A stretch of DNA of 64,000 nucleotides from Halomonas sp. (GCF_011050415.1 NZ_DRFS01000013.1:152007-216006); one strand, 5' to 3'. Numbered from the stretch's first letter, positions 27,082 through 37,437 are shown. Made by a program: numbers and translations. The notes: generated by a model not told the origin, from the sequence alone.

Positions 27082-28692
27082 ATGAGCACTCTAATGGCTG
27101 ATAATCCTTCCTTGACTGACAGTAGCGCTACCCCCGTCCGCCGCGCCCTTTTGAGCGTTTCTGATAAAACTGGCATTGTGGAATTCGCCCGCGGCCTGAC
27201 CGAGCAGGGTGTGGAACTCCTCTCAACGGGTGGCACCTTCCGCCTATTGCAGGAAAATGCCATTCCAGTCAAAGAAGTTTCAGAGCACACCGGCTTTCCA
27301 GAAATCATGGATGGCCGCGTCAAAACCCTACATCCGAAAATTCACGGCGGCATTTTAGCGCGCCGTGGTCAGGATGATGCGGTCATGGCCGAGAACGACA
27401 TCACCCCCATTGATATGGTAGTCGTCAATCTGTACCCCTTTGCCGCCACGGTTGCCAAGCCCGATTGCACGCTAGAAGATGCCATCGAGAATATCGATAT
27501 TGGTGGCCCCACCATGGTTCGCGCCTGCGCTAAAAATCACGCCTACACCACCATTGTGGTCAACAGCAGTGATTACGCTCGCGTACTGGGTGAGCTGGCA
27601 GCGCAAGATGGCCTGGTCAGTAACGCCACACGTTTTGATTTGGCGGTCAAAGCCTTTGAGCATACCGCTGGCTATGATGGCGCGATTGCCGATTATCTCG
27701 GCCGCATGGTCAATCCTGCCGATGAAGCCTTCCCGCGCACTTTTAACCTGCAGCTCCACAAAAAGCAGGACATGCGATACGGTGAAAACCCTCATCAACA
27801 GGCCGCTTTTTACGTTGACCCTGACGCCAGCGAACCGAGCGTAGCCACTGCCAAGATGCTTCAGGGCAAGCCGCTGTCGTATAACAATGTTGCCGATACC
27901 GACGCTGCCTTTGAGTGCGTAAAAGCGTTTAACGAGACTGCTTGTGTGATCGTAAAGCACGCCAACCCTTGCGGTGTCGCCATTGGCGCAACCGCCCTGG
28001 CAGCTTACGATAAGGCCTTCACCACCGACCCGACCAGCGCCTTCGGCGGCATTATCGCCTTCAATACGCCGCTGGACGCAGAGACTGCTCAGGCAATTAT
28101 TGATCGCCAGTTTGTTGAAGTTATCATTGCCCCTGGGGTCAGCGATGAAGCTGCTGCCATCGTGGCCAATAAGCAGAACGTACGTTTATTAGACGTCAGC
28201 GACAACTGGCCCGGCCAACATCAATCAACGTTTGATCTCAAACGTGTGAACGGCGGTTTATTGGTGCAGGATCGCGACGAAGGCATGGTGGCACGGGAAG
28301 ATTTAACCGTGGTAAGCGAGCGAACACCCAGCGAACAAGAACTGCGTGACCTTGCTTTCGCCTGGCGGGTAGCCAAATTCGTAAAATCAAACGCCATTGT
28401 CTACGCCAAAGATGGACAGACCGTCGGCGTTGGCGCTGGGCAAATGAGCCGCGTCTACTCAGCGAAGATTGCCGGTATTAAAGCCGCTGATGAAGGCCTT
28501 TCAGTGCCAGGCTCTGTGATGGCATCTGATGCGTTTTTCCCTTTCCGTGACGGCATTGACGCAGCCGCCGCCGCTGGCATTACCGCGGTGATTCAACCGG
28601 GTGGTTCTATGCGTGACCAGGAAGTAATTGATGCCGCCAATGAAGCAGGTATTGCCATGGTATTTACCGGCATGCGTCACTTCCGTCATTAA
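27082..28692 (+). CDS. purH: Bifunctional AICAR transformylase/IMP cyclohydrolase
   Basis: A 536-residue enzyme catalysing the last two steps of IMP synthesis. The N-terminal ~200 residues are the IMP cyclohydrolase (MGS-like) domain, with [24 protein letters not shown] and [17 protein letters not shown]. The rest is the formyltransferase with [14 protein letters not shown], the catalytic KHANPCG and [10 protein letters not shown]. An alternative ATG at 27094 is possible; neither has a strong ribosome-binding site. The gene lies between two clear terminators, so it is transcribed alone. Confidence 0.96.
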   Translation: MSTLMADNPSLTDSSATPVRRALLSVSDKTGIVEFARGLTEQGVELLSTGGTFRLLQENAIPVKEVSEHTGFPEIMDGRVKTLHPKIHGGILARRGQDDAVMAENDITPIDMVVVNLYPFAATVAKPDCTLEDAIENIDIGGPTMVRACAKNHAYTTIVVNSSDYARVLGELAAQDGLVSNATRFDLAVKAFEHTAGYDGAIADYLGRMVNPADEAFPRTFNLQLHKKQDMRYGENPHQQAAFYVDPDASEPSVATAKMLQGKPLSYNNVADTDAAFECVKAFNETACVIVKHANPCGVAIGATALAAYDKAFTTDPTSAFGGIIAFNTPLDAETAQAIIDRQFVEVIIAPGVSDEAAAIVANKQNVRLLDVSDNWPGQHQSTFDLKRVNGGLLVQDRDEGMVAREDLTVVSERTPSEQELRDLAFAWRVAKFVKSNAIVYAKDGQTVGVGAGQMSRVYSAKIAGIKAADEGLSVPGSVMASDAFFPFRDGIDAAAAAGITAVIQPGGSMRDQEVIDAANEAGIAMVFTGMRHFRH

Positions 28693-28716
28693 ACCAGTTA
28701 GTAACACCCCAAAATG

Positions 28717-28753
28717 AAGAAGCCCCACCTGCACATTGCAGGTGGGGCTTCTT
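28717..28753 (+). terminator. Bidirectional terminator between purH and gabD
   Basis: A perfect 17-bp stem (arms 28717-28733 and 28737-28753) with a CAT loop, T-rich on the purH side and preceded by AAAA on the other, between two convergent genes. Confidence 0.9.
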
Positions 28754-28780
28754 TAAGCCTTTAAAACAAAAATATCGGGC

Positions 28781-30238
28781 TTAGCCAAGGTCGATACATA
28801 AGTATTTGGTTTCAAGGTACTCTTCCAAGCCCTGGTGACCACCTTCGCGGCCTAGACCCGATGCTTTTACACCACCGAAGGGCGCAGCGGCATTGGAGAT
28901 GGCACCGGTATTAATACCTACCATGCCATAATCAAGCGCTTCTGCGACTCGCCATACGCGGGCAAGATCCCGGGAGTAGAAGTAAGAGGCCAGGCCATAC
29001 TCGGTATCATTGGCCATCTCAATGGCGGTCTGCTCATCGTCAAAGGGGAAAACCGCCGCTAGAGGACCAAACGTCTCCTCATGGGCCACTTTCATTTTAT
29101 CGGTGGCAAAGCTGATTAGCGTCGGCGTGAAGAAATTGCCGCCCAAGGGGTGCGGATGACCTCCTAACAGCAATTCAGCGCCTTTATCGATGGCGTCCTG
29201 AACATGCTCACTGACCTTTTTAACCGCATTTTCATCGATGAGTGGGCCAATATTGATATTTGGCTTGGTGCCATCGCCTACATGCAGCTCGCTGTTCATC
29301 GCCACCGCCAATTTTTCACAGAAGGCGTTGATGACACTGGACTGCACTAAAAAGCGGTTGGTGCAGACACAGGTTTGACCAGCATTGCGGAATTTCGCCG
29401 CCATGGCGCCTTCAACAGCCGCATCCAAGTCCGCATCTTCAAATACAATAAAGGGCGCGTTGCCGCCCAACTCTAGCGAGATTTTCTGTACGTGCTCAGC
29501 GGCTTGTGCCATTAGCTTGCGGCCAACCTCGGTGGAGCCTGTAAAGGTGATCTTGCGCACTTTGGGTGACTGGGTCATCGCCTTGGCAATATCACTGGCG
29601 CTGCCCGGCACAACATTGAACACACCGCGGGGAATGCCAGCGCGTTCGGCTAAAAGCGCCAGCGCCGTGGCTGAAAATGGCGTTTGGCTGGCAGGCTTAA
29701 CCACAATAGTACAACCCGCCGCTAACGCGGCACCTGCTTTGCGAGTAATCATCGCGGCAGGGAAATTCCACGGCGTAATCGCCCCCACCACGCCTACCGG
29801 TTGTTTGGTAATCACAATGCGCTGATTGGCTTTAGCGGCGGGAATTGTTTCACCGTATACGCGTCGCGCTTCTTCGGCAAACCAGCGTAAAAAGCTGGCT
29901 GCATAAGCAATTTCACCTGCGGCTTCTTTAAGGGGCTTACCCTGCTCGTAGGTCATCAGCATGGCAAGATCCTGCTGATGCTCCATCATCAGGTCATGCC
30001 ATTTCATCAGCATGTCGGCGCGCTCTTGAGCAGTGAGTGCCCGCCATGCGGGTAGCGCAGCATCAGCTGCGTCAATCGCCCGCTCGGTTTCCGCTCTACC
30101 CAGGCGAGGAATATCACCAATTGCTTCGCCGGTCGCCGGGTTCAATACGGTAATCTGCTCGCCGCTGTCTGCTGCAACCCAGCTACCATCTATATAGGCA
30201 AACGGGCAATATAGCTGCGTTTCTTTAAGCGCTTCCAT
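28781..30238 (-). CDS. gabD: NAD(P)-dependent succinate-semialdehyde dehydrogenase
   Basis: A 485-residue aldehyde dehydrogenase that oxidises succinate semialdehyde to succinate in GABA breakdown. Motifs: GAITPWNFPAAMITRK (cofactor binding), FTGSTEVG, SLELGGNAPF with the catalytic glutamate, and FRNAGQTCVCTNRF with the catalytic cysteine; the following second cysteine (C-V-C) is typical of GabD. ATG 30238 is chosen because AGGAG lies eight bases upstream; a longer frame to 30283 lacks a site. No GABA transaminase gene lies beside it. Confidence 0.88.
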   Translation of the reverse strand: MEALKETQLYCPFAYIDGSWVAADSGEQITVLNPATGEAIGDIPRLGRAETERAIDAADAALPAWRALTAQERADMLMKWHDLMMEHQQDLAMLMTYEQGKPLKEAAGEIAYAASFLRWFAEEARRVYGETIPAAKANQRIVITKQPVGVVGAITPWNFPAAMITRKAGAALAAGCTIVVKPASQTPFSATALALLAERAGIPRGVFNVVPGSASDIAKAMTQSPKVRKITFTGSTEVGRKLMAQAAEHVQKISLELGGNAPFIVFEDADLDAAVEGAMAAKFRNAGQTCVCTNRFLVQSSVINAFCEKLAVAMNSELHVGDGTKPNINIGPLIDENAVKKVSEHVQDAIDKGAELLLGGHPHPLGGNFFTPTLISFATDKMKVAHEETFGPLAAVFPFDDEQTAIEMANDTEYGLASYFYSRDLARVWRVAEALDYGMVGINTGAISNAAAPFGGVKASGLGREGGHQGLEEYLETKYLCIDLG

Positions 30239-30356
30239 GAAAGACTCCTGACCAAATGATGGCCTTGTAGGCTCATTGACCACTTCATGCTAAGTCGAAA
30301 CGGCCATTCAAACCAAATTTGTAGCGTGAGAGACTCGCGCATTAGCGGTGACTGAT

Positions 30357-30908
30357 TCAACTAATGAGCATTAAAAACTCATGCCGCGTGGACTGATTTT
30401 TACGAAATCCACCTAACATCACTGATGACGTCATGCTGGAGTTCTGCTTCTCAACACCACGCATCATCATGCAGAGATGACGCGCCTCGATAACGACAGC
30501 CACCCCTTTAGCCTGGGTCACTTCCTGAACCGCATCCGCAATTTGTCGCGTGAGGTTTTCCTGAATCTGCATTCGGCGTGCAAACATATCGACAATGCGA
30601 GCAAATTTAGAAAGACCTAACACTTTTCCATTAGGCAAATAAGCAATATGGCATTTGCCAATAAACGGTAATAAGTGATGCTCACACATTGAATACAACT
30701 CAATGTCTTTCACTAACACCATTTCATCCGTTTGCGATTCAAATACCGCACCGTTAATAATTTCTTCCAGCGATTGAGTATAGCCAGCATTTAAGAACTG
30801 CATAGCCTTAGCCGCCCGCTTTGGCGTATCTCTCAGCCCCTCGCGATCAGGATTTTCTCCCAATGCGGCAATTATCTGGCGATAGTGCTCGGCGATCTCA
30901 TCGGACAT
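30357..30908 (-). CDS. folE: GTP cyclohydrolase I
   Basis: A 183-residue enzyme making 7,8-dihydroneopterin triphosphate, the entry to folate and, via QueD, to queuosine. Zinc ligands are visible in [10 protein letters not shown] and in [10 protein letters not shown]; the [20 protein letters not shown] stretch is characteristic. ATG 30908 has GAGGC six bases ahead and is preferred over a TTG at 30923. The short C-terminus ending FLMLIS is close to that of FolE2-less type I enzymes. Confidence 0.94.
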   Translation of the reverse strand: MSDEIAEHYRQIIAALGENPDREGLRDTPKRAAKAMQFLNAGYTQSLEEIINGAVFESQTDEMVLVKDIELYSMCEHHLLPFIGKCHIAYLPNGKVLGLSKFARIVDMFARRMQIQENLTRQIADAVQEVTQAKGVAVVIEARHLCMMMRGVEKQNSSMTSSVMLGGFRKNQSTRHEFLMLIS

Positions 30909-31218
30909 GTTAAGCCTCTTCAAAAAACGATGCGCAACAGCGTTAAGCGGCCACCTGGGTCAACTGCTTCTTGCGCTTATGAAAATAAAACCTTGTTTGG
31001 CGTGACGCTCCCAACGCCTTCCTCCGCACAACTTATACAAAAGGTATACTTTTAAAAAAACCCGCACAACGAGTATTAATCAAAAAGAGCATTTTACCGC
31101 ACCTGCCTCGCCTGTGGCAGAGTGACACGGCCCCCACTTTGCAACCAAAGGGCCTGTGATATGATGAGTTGTTTCTATTTCCTGCTTTTATTGCAGGCGA
31201 CAACGTTGAGAGCCGACC
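30909..31218 (+). other. Intergenic region between folE and the secreted protein gene
   Basis: 310 bases between divergent genes with no coding frame. It includes an A-rich stretch near 31050-31090 and a weak promoter-like pair TTTGCA (31138) / TATGAT (31160) before the 31219 gene. Nothing else stands out. Confidence 0.35.
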
Positions 31219-31779
31219 ATGTCATTTAAACCCACACCCGTTTGGTTAACCGCCATCGTGGCCCCTTTATTCGCTATGCCACTGCTTGCTGACGAGTCCA
31301 CTTTGACACTGCCAAATGAGTCAACAGTGGGCGTAGAAGTGGTAGAAGAGCTGACCTTTACAGCAAACCAAGACCGGCTAGACGACATTTTATTACACCC
31401 CATCCAGGCAGCGGGCGCGTCACATGCGTTGCCAGAATATTGCGTCATTATTGGTACTGCGCAGCTCAACAATGATCGCATTCGAATCACTACTCAAAAT
31501 GCCACGTGCATTGAAACCAACGATGCGAATAGCAATATTTTCTCAGGCGATTTTATGGCCAGCGCCTATGCGGAAGATGGCCAGTACGCTATCGCCTGCG
31601 AGGGATCACCCTGCACGCTTTCACCTGGGCAACCCTTTCTACTGACTCTGGATGAAGCGGTAGAAATTGAAGAGCTTGAGAACCCCTCTGCAGAGCTAAA
31701 CCAGCGTCGCCAGCAGGCGAACGGTGAAGGCGTTGTCAACCCAATCCCCCGAGAGCAGCCCAACCCAGACGCTGAATAG
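31219..31779 (+). CDS. Hypothetical secreted protein
   Basis: A 186-residue protein with a convincing signal peptide (residues 1-25, hydrophobic VWLTAIVAPLFAMPLLA then ADES), so it should be periplasmic or exported. The mature part is acidic, has two cysteine pairs (YCVI..., TCIET and ACEGSPC) and a polar tail rich in Asn, Gln and Pro. I recognise no family. GAGAG precedes the ATG. It is convergent with srkA across a long hairpin. Confidence 0.75.
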   Translation: MSFKPTPVWLTAIVAPLFAMPLLADESTLTLPNESTVGVEVVEELTFTANQDRLDDILLHPIQAAGASHALPEYCVIIGTAQLNNDRIRITTQNATCIETNDANSNIFSGDFMASAYAEDGQYAIACEGSPCTLSPGQPFLLTLDEAVEIEELENPSAELNQRRQQANGEGVVNPIPREQPNPDAE

Positions 31780-31790
31780 CAAATACCCGG

Positions 31791-31826
31791 ACCCACGCTG
31801 GTTGGTTTATGCCAACCAACGTGGGT
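31791..31826 (+). terminator. Bidirectional terminator between convergent genes
   Basis: A 15-bp stem with one internal mismatch (arms 31791-31805 and 31812-31826, loop TTTATG). It overlaps the last codons of srkA, whose stop lies in the loop. Confidence 0.7.
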
Positions 31827-32781
31827 TATCTAATTGTAAGCACTGCTGTTCTAATTGGCGGATATGCTGATCCCAGTAACCGTTGTCGGCTACCCATGGA
31901 AACGCACGTGGAAAGGCGGGGTCATCCCAGCGGGATATCAACCAAGCAGTGTGTCGTATCAGCCGATAGCTTCTTAGCGGCTCGATAAGCGACATTTGTT
32001 CTGAAGGGAAGGAACACGTTTCCTCATAACCTTCGATAATTTCATTTAAGTATGGCCGCCAGCCCTCAGGGTCATCAGTGGGCAGCAGCATCCAGATATC
32101 CTGAATAGCGGGCGCCATTAGGCAGTCGTCGAAATCGACCAGCGTAAACTGCTCTTCGCGGCCTAGCACATTGCCAAGATGGCAATCACCATGGCAACGA
32201 ATCATGCTGCTCGCGGGTACGTTATGTTTTAAAAGGTGTTGATGCATCTTTTGTATAACGCGCTCATAGGCACGTTGTTGATAAAGGGTTAACCGCTCAC
32301 TTGCCAGCACGCGCTGCTGCGCATCAAGAACACCGCTCGCCATCTCTAAGTATGGCCGGTGTTGAAACGCCTTCTGGGCTGACACTTCATGTAACCGCCC
32401 TAATACCTGCCCCATTGCAAACAAGTGGGCAGGGTTATCCAGCTCTGGCGCTTGGCCTGGGCAATGCGGAAAGAGCGCAAAACTAAACGTCTTAAAGTGG
32501 TGTAAAGACACACCCTCTGCATCGCGCCAAGGAGCCACCACCGGCACCTTGCTGTCAGCCAACTCCTGCAAAAAATCATGCTCTTCCTGAATGGCCACGT
32601 CTAACCATCGATTAGGGCGGTAAAACTTAATAATCCAATTTTTGCCATCTTCATCGCGAAACATCAGCACGCGGTTTTCATAACTGTTAAGCGCGAAAGG
32701 CTCCCCTGCTGGCCAAATACCGAGCGACTCAGCAGCTGACATCACTAAGTCGGGCGAAAGAGAGCTAAACGGGTGTGACAT
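31807..32781 (-). CDS. srkA: Stress response kinase A (YihE/RdoA family)
   Basis: A 324-residue kinase with the aminoglycoside-phosphotransferase fold. Family features: LNSYENRVLMFRDEDG at the N-lobe, the invariant lysine in WIIKFYRP, the catalytic loop MIRCHGDCHLGNVL and the metal-binding DFDDC. In E. coli, SrkA (YihE) is a Ser/Thr kinase of the Cpx regulon that delays stress-induced death. AGGAG lies seven bases before the ATG. Confidence 0.92.
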   Translation of the reverse strand: MSHPFSSLSPDLVMSAAESLGIWPAGEPFALNSYENRVLMFRDEDGKNWIIKFYRPNRWLDVAIQEEHDFLQELADSKVPVVAPWRDAEGVSLHHFKTFSFALFPHCPGQAPELDNPAHLFAMGQVLGRLHEVSAQKAFQHRPYLEMASGVLDAQQRVLASERLTLYQQRAYERVIQKMHQHLLKHNVPASSMIRCHGDCHLGNVLGREEQFTLVDFDDCLMAPAIQDIWMLLPTDDPEGWRPYLNEIIEGYEETCSFPSEQMSLIEPLRSYRLIRHTAWLISRWDDPAFPRAFPWVADNGYWDQHIRQLEQQCLQLDNPRWLA

Positions 32782-32835
32782 AGGTCACTCCTGGGTTGGC
32801 AAAGAGACTAATGAATTAACTAAAGGACTATTCTA

Positions 32836-33537
32836 TCAATCCTTGCCTAGGGGTGTCCGCGCTACCGCCCAAATATCGACGCGTTGCGCTCCTGCTTTGA
32901 GCGCCGCCGTTGCCAGGGCATGTCCGGTAGAACCGGTCGTGACAACATCGTCGATTATTACGATATGACGAGGCAGCTTTACGTCAATTAAAAAGGCCCC
33001 GGCTAAATTAGCCACTCGCTCGCGGCGGTTCAGCGTGCGCTGTGAAGGGCTATCCTTAATCCGCTTGGCACTGATTAGTGGTACATCACAGGTCTTAGCC
33101 AACTGCTCTGCCAACCAGTGGGATTGATTAAACCCACGCGCGCTTGCATTCGCCTTTGTCATAGGTACCGATAAAAAAGCATCCCCTTTGTCAGCTGGCG
33201 GCGTCATTAACATTAAGTCAAAGAGCAACATCCCTGCTCTGGGTGTGGCATGAAATTTGAAATCATGCACCAACTCTTTAACCACGCCTTGATACAACAA
33301 CCCAGTGTGAGTGGTCGAAAATGCGGGTGGGTCGACCAGACAGTGTCCGCACAATGGTTGCCCAGGCACCACTGGTTCGCCGCACTGACGGCAAGCATGT
33401 AAGTTCCAGGGAAGCTCTTGCTCACAGGTAGAACACCACCCGTGCCCTTCTGCAGGCGCTAAGCAGAATGCACAGTAGCCAGGTAGCTCTCGTTTTAACC
33501 ATATACTCCCCCGCTGCAGCCATCGTCTTAAATACAT
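32836..33537 (-). CDS. ComF/GntX-family phosphoribosyltransferase-like protein
   Basis: A 233-residue protein: residues 20-65 hold a zinc-ribbon with CxxC pairs (CAFC, CSTC, CRQC, CGHC), and the C-terminal half is a type I phosphoribosyltransferase fold ending in the PRPP loop IVIIDDVVTTGST. ARGFNQSHWLAEQL and QRTLNRRERVANLAGAF are the family stretches. Relatives are needed for DNA uptake (ComF) or for using DNA as nutrient (GntX/YhgH). ATGGAGGC precedes the start. In E. coli the homologue neighbours bioH; here srkA follows. Confidence 0.9.
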   Translation of the reverse strand: MYLRRWLQRGSIWLKRELPGYCAFCLAPAEGHGWCSTCEQELPWNLHACRQCGEPVVPGQPLCGHCLVDPPAFSTTHTGLLYQGVVKELVHDFKFHATPRAGMLLFDLMLMTPPADKGDAFLSVPMTKANASARGFNQSHWLAEQLAKTCDVPLISAKRIKDSPSQRTLNRRERVANLAGAFLIDVKLPRHIVIIDDVVTTGSTGHALATAALKAGAQRVDIWAVARTPLGKD

Positions 33538-33606
33538 ACTGCCTCCATGGCGATGTTTGAAAACCTAACGCTGACACATATTTAAGATATATTTTGAAAT
33601 CACTTA

Positions 33607-33634
33607 TTGACTTCAAATGGAATGATGATAATAT
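33607..33634 (+). promoter_or_regulatory. Candidate promoter of tRNA-Leu
   Basis: TTGACT (33607-33612), 16-base spacer, TAATAT (33629-33634), then a GC-rich GCCTCGTC discriminator just before the tRNA. A GC-rich discriminator is usual at stable-RNA promoters under stringent control. Confidence 0.6.
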
Positions 33635-33647
33635 ACGCCTCGTCTTA

Positions 33648-33732
33648 GCGGATGTGGTGGAATTGGTAGACACGCTAGATTTAGGTTCTAGTGCCGTAAG
33701 GTGTGGGAGTTCGAGTCTCCCCATCCGCACCA
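33648..33732 (+). tRNA. tRNA-Leu (anticodon UAG)
   Basis: An 85-nt class II tRNA. The acceptor arms GCGGATG and CATCCGC pair perfectly, followed by discriminator A and an encoded CCA. The anticodon stem CTAGA/TCTAG encloses loop TTTAGGT, giving TAG (reads CUA). A long variable arm is present and the T-arm contains GTTCGAGTC. It is a single isolated tRNA gene. Confidence 0.96.
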
Positions 33733-34106
33733 ATTACTTGTTAGTTTTATATTGATAGTTATTGAGCTATTAATAACCTCAAGACATTGATAGTTTTAAG
33801 ATGTAACATCATCCTGCCTCTTCAATTAGTTACCATATTTTAAGCTCAGCATGGTTTACTTTTTGGCAAGTATTTAGCATCTATCTATATCAAATTATTC
33901 GTTTAAATCAATCAATGGCTAACAGCCATTTTTTTTGTGCTTGCAATATACAGATCCATCCATATCACCAGGCTCAACGACCGAATGCTGCCTGCTGTTT
34001 CGCTCCCCACTAGGGTTTTGCTAAGCTGAGTGCACATTTTTTAGCGCTATTTTCAGCTATGTTTACGATTTACGACCACTTATGGCTATGAGAAGGATCT
34101 CATTCA
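33733..34106 (+). other. A+T-rich intergenic region after tRNA-Leu
   Basis: 374 bases, visibly richer in A+T than the surroundings, with no frame I would call. A tRNA 3' end is a frequent integration site, but no repeat of the tRNA end is seen within this stretch. The AGAAGGAT ribosome-binding site of the next gene is at its right end. Confidence 0.4.
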
Positions 34107-34736
34107 ATGGAATGGCTTAACGATAACGCCCAGGCAATTTCCGCCGTCGCAAGTGTTTGCACGCTGTTTGTATGGATATTCTATGCCCAGTTGCTTTATA
34201 ACGGCTACGTTCGCCAGCGTCGCCCGCGGATCATTATTAATCGCGGTAAAGGAATAGGCACTGAAGCGCTCTGCTTAGTTAGTAATATGAGTAGCGAGGC
34301 TATCTATATTCAACATTTAGAGGCCATTCTGCATACTCGACAAGGCAGCTACTCGCTTGATGTTGTTGAGTACCAACAGCAAGGCGACGAACAGGAAGAA
34401 GATAGCTACCGCACCCATCAAGGCCCGCTTGCTTCAGGGGATTATCTGCACATCCAATCGTTTGGCAATATTGTCAGCCAGGTCAAACAGCATTGGAAAC
34501 TCGAAGATGACTTGCTCCATGGGCATAACATTCAGCTCGAAATTCGCGTGATCGCTATTTACGGCTCTGAAGATATGCCAATGGGAGCTTCGCGCAATTT
34601 TAACCTAGATTTAAATGCATCGCCCAATCACCAACTCATACCCGCTAGCGTGGATACGCATCGGCTTAATACTCGTAGTCAACGCAAGCGTGTGCTGAAA
34701 TGGGCAAAAGAAATTGAAACCCATAAAGCACGTTAA
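34107..34736 (+). CDS. Hypothetical membrane-anchored protein
   Basis: A 209-residue protein with a single N-terminal membrane helix (about residues 9-32, ISAVASVCTLFVWIFYAQLL) followed by a basic YVRQRRPR stop-transfer segment, so the rest should be cytoplasmic. The body is mixed alpha/beta with a basic C-terminus (RSQRKRVLKWAKEIE). I recognise no named family. AAGGAT is well placed before the ATG. It lies upstream of the interrupted envelope gene on the same strand. Confidence 0.72.
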   Translation: MEWLNDNAQAISAVASVCTLFVWIFYAQLLYNGYVRQRRPRIIINRGKGIGTEALCLVSNMSSEAIYIQHLEAILHTRQGSYSLDVVEYQQQGDEQEEDSYRTHQGPLASGDYLHIQSFGNIVSQVKQHWKLEDDLLHGHNIQLEIRVIAIYGSEDMPMGASRNFNLDLNASPNHQLIPASVDTHRLNTRSQRKRVLKWAKEIETHKAR

Positions 34737-34784
34737 ACTCCTTCATTAACAGGCGGCAAAGCACGCTACTATTGAGTACTCTCG

Positions 34785-35771
34785 ATGCATAAAATGATAA
34801 CGTTCTGCTGGCTTGGCTTAATGACTTCACTCGCCACCAATGCTTATGCTGAAGAGGAAGATAGCGACTTACCTGAGTGGGCTGAAGAGCGCGTAGAGCC
34901 ATTTCGTGAAAGCGTAGGCAATTGGGTCGATAATACCTCACGTCGCATTGATGGTTTTTTTGGTACTGACGATCATATGCAGGTTGCCAACGAATCCTAT
35001 CTACGCCTGGGGCAAGAAATTGACTGGATGGAGGGAGAGGGGACCAGCGGTGATATCAATCTTCGTTACCGTATTGACCTTCCCACGTCAGAAGATCGTT
35101 TGCGCTTAGTTATTGAGAGTGACCCAGAAGAGTCTCAAGGCACGCTCGAAGAGCAAGGCTCGGGAAGATTAGCGAATGATCAACGTGACCGTAGCAGCTC
35201 CACACTGGGCCTAGACTGGTTAGAGAGCCGCGACAAACGTGAAAACTGGAGCAACCGAGTCGGTGCCGGTGTTCGGCTAAGATTTCCCATAGATCCGTAC
35301 GTACGATTTACCAGCGAGCGGCTATGGCAACTTGGCGATGGGCCTTGGCATTTGGAGTCTCACAACCGGGTGTCATGGTTTAACAATGAAGGCTACTCAG
35401 CACGGACACGCTGGGATGTTGGCCGTCCCTTAAGTGAAAACCGTCATTTACGCTTTATTTCAAACGTGCAATGACGTGAGGAAGAAGACACGCTTGAATA
35501 CAGTGAAGTTGCTGAAATTAACCATCGCATCAATCGACGTAGCGCACTTCGCTACTCTGCCATTGCGATAGGCGAAAGCATTTCCAACCCGCGCATGACC
35601 AATTATTACCTGCAAACGCGCTATCGCCGTGATGTTCACAAAGGGATTTTATTTGCCGATGTGATTCCAGAGCTCCACTTTCAGCGCGACGTCAGCTATG
35701 ACCCTCGCTGGGCGATGACGCTACGTCTGGAAATGTATTTCCAGCGCGAAATCAGTCGCGACTATTTTTAA
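34785..35771 (+). pseudogene. Outer-membrane-type beta-strand protein interrupted by an in-frame TGA
   Basis: The frame starts at ATG 34785 with a signal peptide (1-22, ending NAYA), runs 229 residues to TGA at 35472-35474, and then continues in the same frame for another 98 codons to TAA at 35769. The downstream part keeps the same alternating beta-strand character (YYLQTRYRRDVHKGILF..., LEMYFQREIS) and ends Asp-Tyr-Phe, a C-terminal aromatic as used for outer-membrane barrel assembly. The whole is therefore one 328-codon barrel-like gene with a single nonsense codon, in the context CAA-TGA-CGT. It could be a recent inactivation, a sequencing error or readthrough. No family name recognised. 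Confidence 0.75.
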
Positions 35772-35896
35772 TTCCATTTTTAATACAATGGCGTTAATAG
35801 CATTGCCGGGAGGCAGGCAGCTTTGGCTCGCCACCTCCCACAACTCGCAATAGACAACTAGCCCCAATAGATAGCTAGGTTAGCGCTAGCAGTTTA

Positions 35897-36658
35897 TCAA
35901 AGCCGTAAACCGCCATCGCACTCAATAATACGACCAGTGAAATAGTCATTCTCAACGATAAAGGCGACGCTCTGGGCAATATTATCAGGCTCACCTAAGC
36001 GTTTTAGCGGCACGTTAGAGGAGATGCGCTCCAACATATCAGGCCGCATAGCAGCAGTCATCTCGGTTGCAACAAACCCAGGCGCCACGGTGCCGGTACG
36101 AATTCCATAACGCGCCAGCTCTTTACTCCAAGTGACCGTAAGCGCATGTACGCCTGCCTTGGCAGCCGCATAATTACTCTGCCCCGCATTGCCCGCACGA
36201 GAGATACTAGAGATATTGACAATCACCCCTTCGTGCCCTGCTTCAATCATCTGAGTCGCCGCCTCACGGCCACATAAGAAAACACCGGTTAAATTAACAT
36301 CGATAACGCTCTGCCAGGATGCCAATGACATGCGTTTTTCTACATGGCCATCTTTAGCTTTAACCAGCAGCGCATCCTGAGTAATACCGGCATTATTGAT
36401 GCAGCCACTGACGGGCCCCATGCGCTCAGCAATATCGCTAAACGCTTGGATCACGGATGCTTCTTCTGCAACATTCACAACAAACGCCTGGGCATCAATA
36501 CCTTCCGCAGCAAGTTGAGATACGGCCTGATCAAGTGAGTCAGCGCTCATATCCAATAGCGCCATACGCGCGCCCTGTTTTCCTAATCGCAGCGCCATGG
36601 CATAACCCAGGCCTCGCGCACCACCGGTGACGGCGATCACTTTATCGGCAAGTATCAT
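35897..36658 (-). CDS. Short-chain dehydrogenase/reductase (FabG-like)
   Basis: A 253-residue SDR enzyme. The cofactor loop is TGGARGLG (residues 11-18), NNAG follows near residue 88, and the catalytic triad is in NISSIS with [10 protein letters not shown]-terminal [21 protein letters not shown] is that of 3-oxoacyl-ACP reductases. It stands alone, away from the fatty-acid genes, so it may act on another 3-oxoacyl or hydroxy substrate. The ribosome-binding site is AAGGAG. Confidence 0.85.
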   Translation of the reverse strand: MILADKVIAVTGGARGLGYAMALRLGKQGARMALLDMSADSLDQAVSQLAAEGIDAQAFVVNVAEEASVIQAFSDIAERMGPVSGCINNAGITQDALLVKAKDGHVEKRMSLASWQSVIDVNLTGVFLCGREAATQMIEAGHEGVIVNISSISRAGNAGQSNYAAAKAGVHALTVTWSKELARYGIRTGTVAPGFVATEMTAAMRPDMLERISSNVPLKRLGEPDNIAQSVAFIVENDYFTGRIIECDGGLRL

Positions 36659-36859
36659 TATTAACTCCTTACGGCAGATAATTCAGCTTTATTGTGCATT
36701 GCAGCATAGAGCAAACATAGAACAAATAGCGATAAAAATCGAGCTATTCCCTAGCAGCAACACTCAACTCTAGCTGCTTGTTATTGGCATTTCTGGCACA
36801 ATATTATGCAATTACAACTGGTGTTGAGCCGCTTTTATTAGCGTTTATTGGAGTCAGTC

Positions 36860-37384
36860 ATGCCCATTCTTATTTCCATATCTCTATTTACCCTGCTTGA
36901 TTTTGTTATTCTTTTTTCAATTGGAAGTCAAATAGGTTTGTTAACAACCTTGCTTCTAGTGCTGGGCACCGGCTTCGCGGGACTACATCTGATTCGTAAG
37001 GAAGGCGTCTCTACACTGGCTCGTGCGCGCCAACGTATGCAGGTGGGTGAGCTTCCCTCAAGCGAACTATTCACCGGCGCGGCACTGATCTTTGGCGGTG
37101 CGCTGTTAATGGCTCCGGGCTTTTTATCCGATGCACTAGGGCTTGCATGCCTAATACCGAGCGCCCGCCAGTTACTGTTTAAAGCCCTTACCTGGTTGGG
37201 GCTGAAAACCGTCGTTGGTAAACAGCAAGGGCCACATGCCTCCTCTACCCACTCCTATACATCCGAGGAGCGTGTTGATGAGGCATTTAAAGACGCCAAC
37301 TCACAAGACGCTTCATCGGCTTACCAGGAAGGCCCTATTGAGGGAGACTTTATTAGTCGTGATGAGCCTTCTCGTCGCCGCTAA
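36860..37384 (+). CDS. fxsA: FxsA family membrane protein
   Basis: A 174-residue inner-membrane protein with three to four hydrophobic segments in the first 115 residues and a hydrophilic tail. FxsA motifs are LLDFVILFSIGSQIG, GTGFAGLHLIRKEG and FGGALLMAPGFLSDALG. E. coli FxsA moderates F exclusion of phage T7. It lies immediately upstream of groESL, as in many proteobacteria. ATG 36860 with TTGGAG upstream is used rather than the in-frame TTG at 36848. Confidence 0.93.
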   Translation: MPILISISLFTLLDFVILFSIGSQIGLLTTLLLVLGTGFAGLHLIRKEGVSTLARARQRMQVGELPSSELFTGAALIFGGALLMAPGFLSDALGLACLIPSARQLLFKALTWLGLKTVVGKQQGPHASSTHSYTSEERVDEAFKDANSQDASSAYQEGPIEGDFISRDEPSRRR

Positions 37385-37437
37385 GCCCCGTTTCGAAAAT
37401 AAATACACAAAAAAAGCAATTTTTTATTGCCTCCCCC

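Noticed and set aside
33733..34106. tRNA-Leu as an attachment site for an integrated element
   Set aside because: No integrase gene and no second copy of the tRNA 3' end are visible within the window; only raised A+T was seen.
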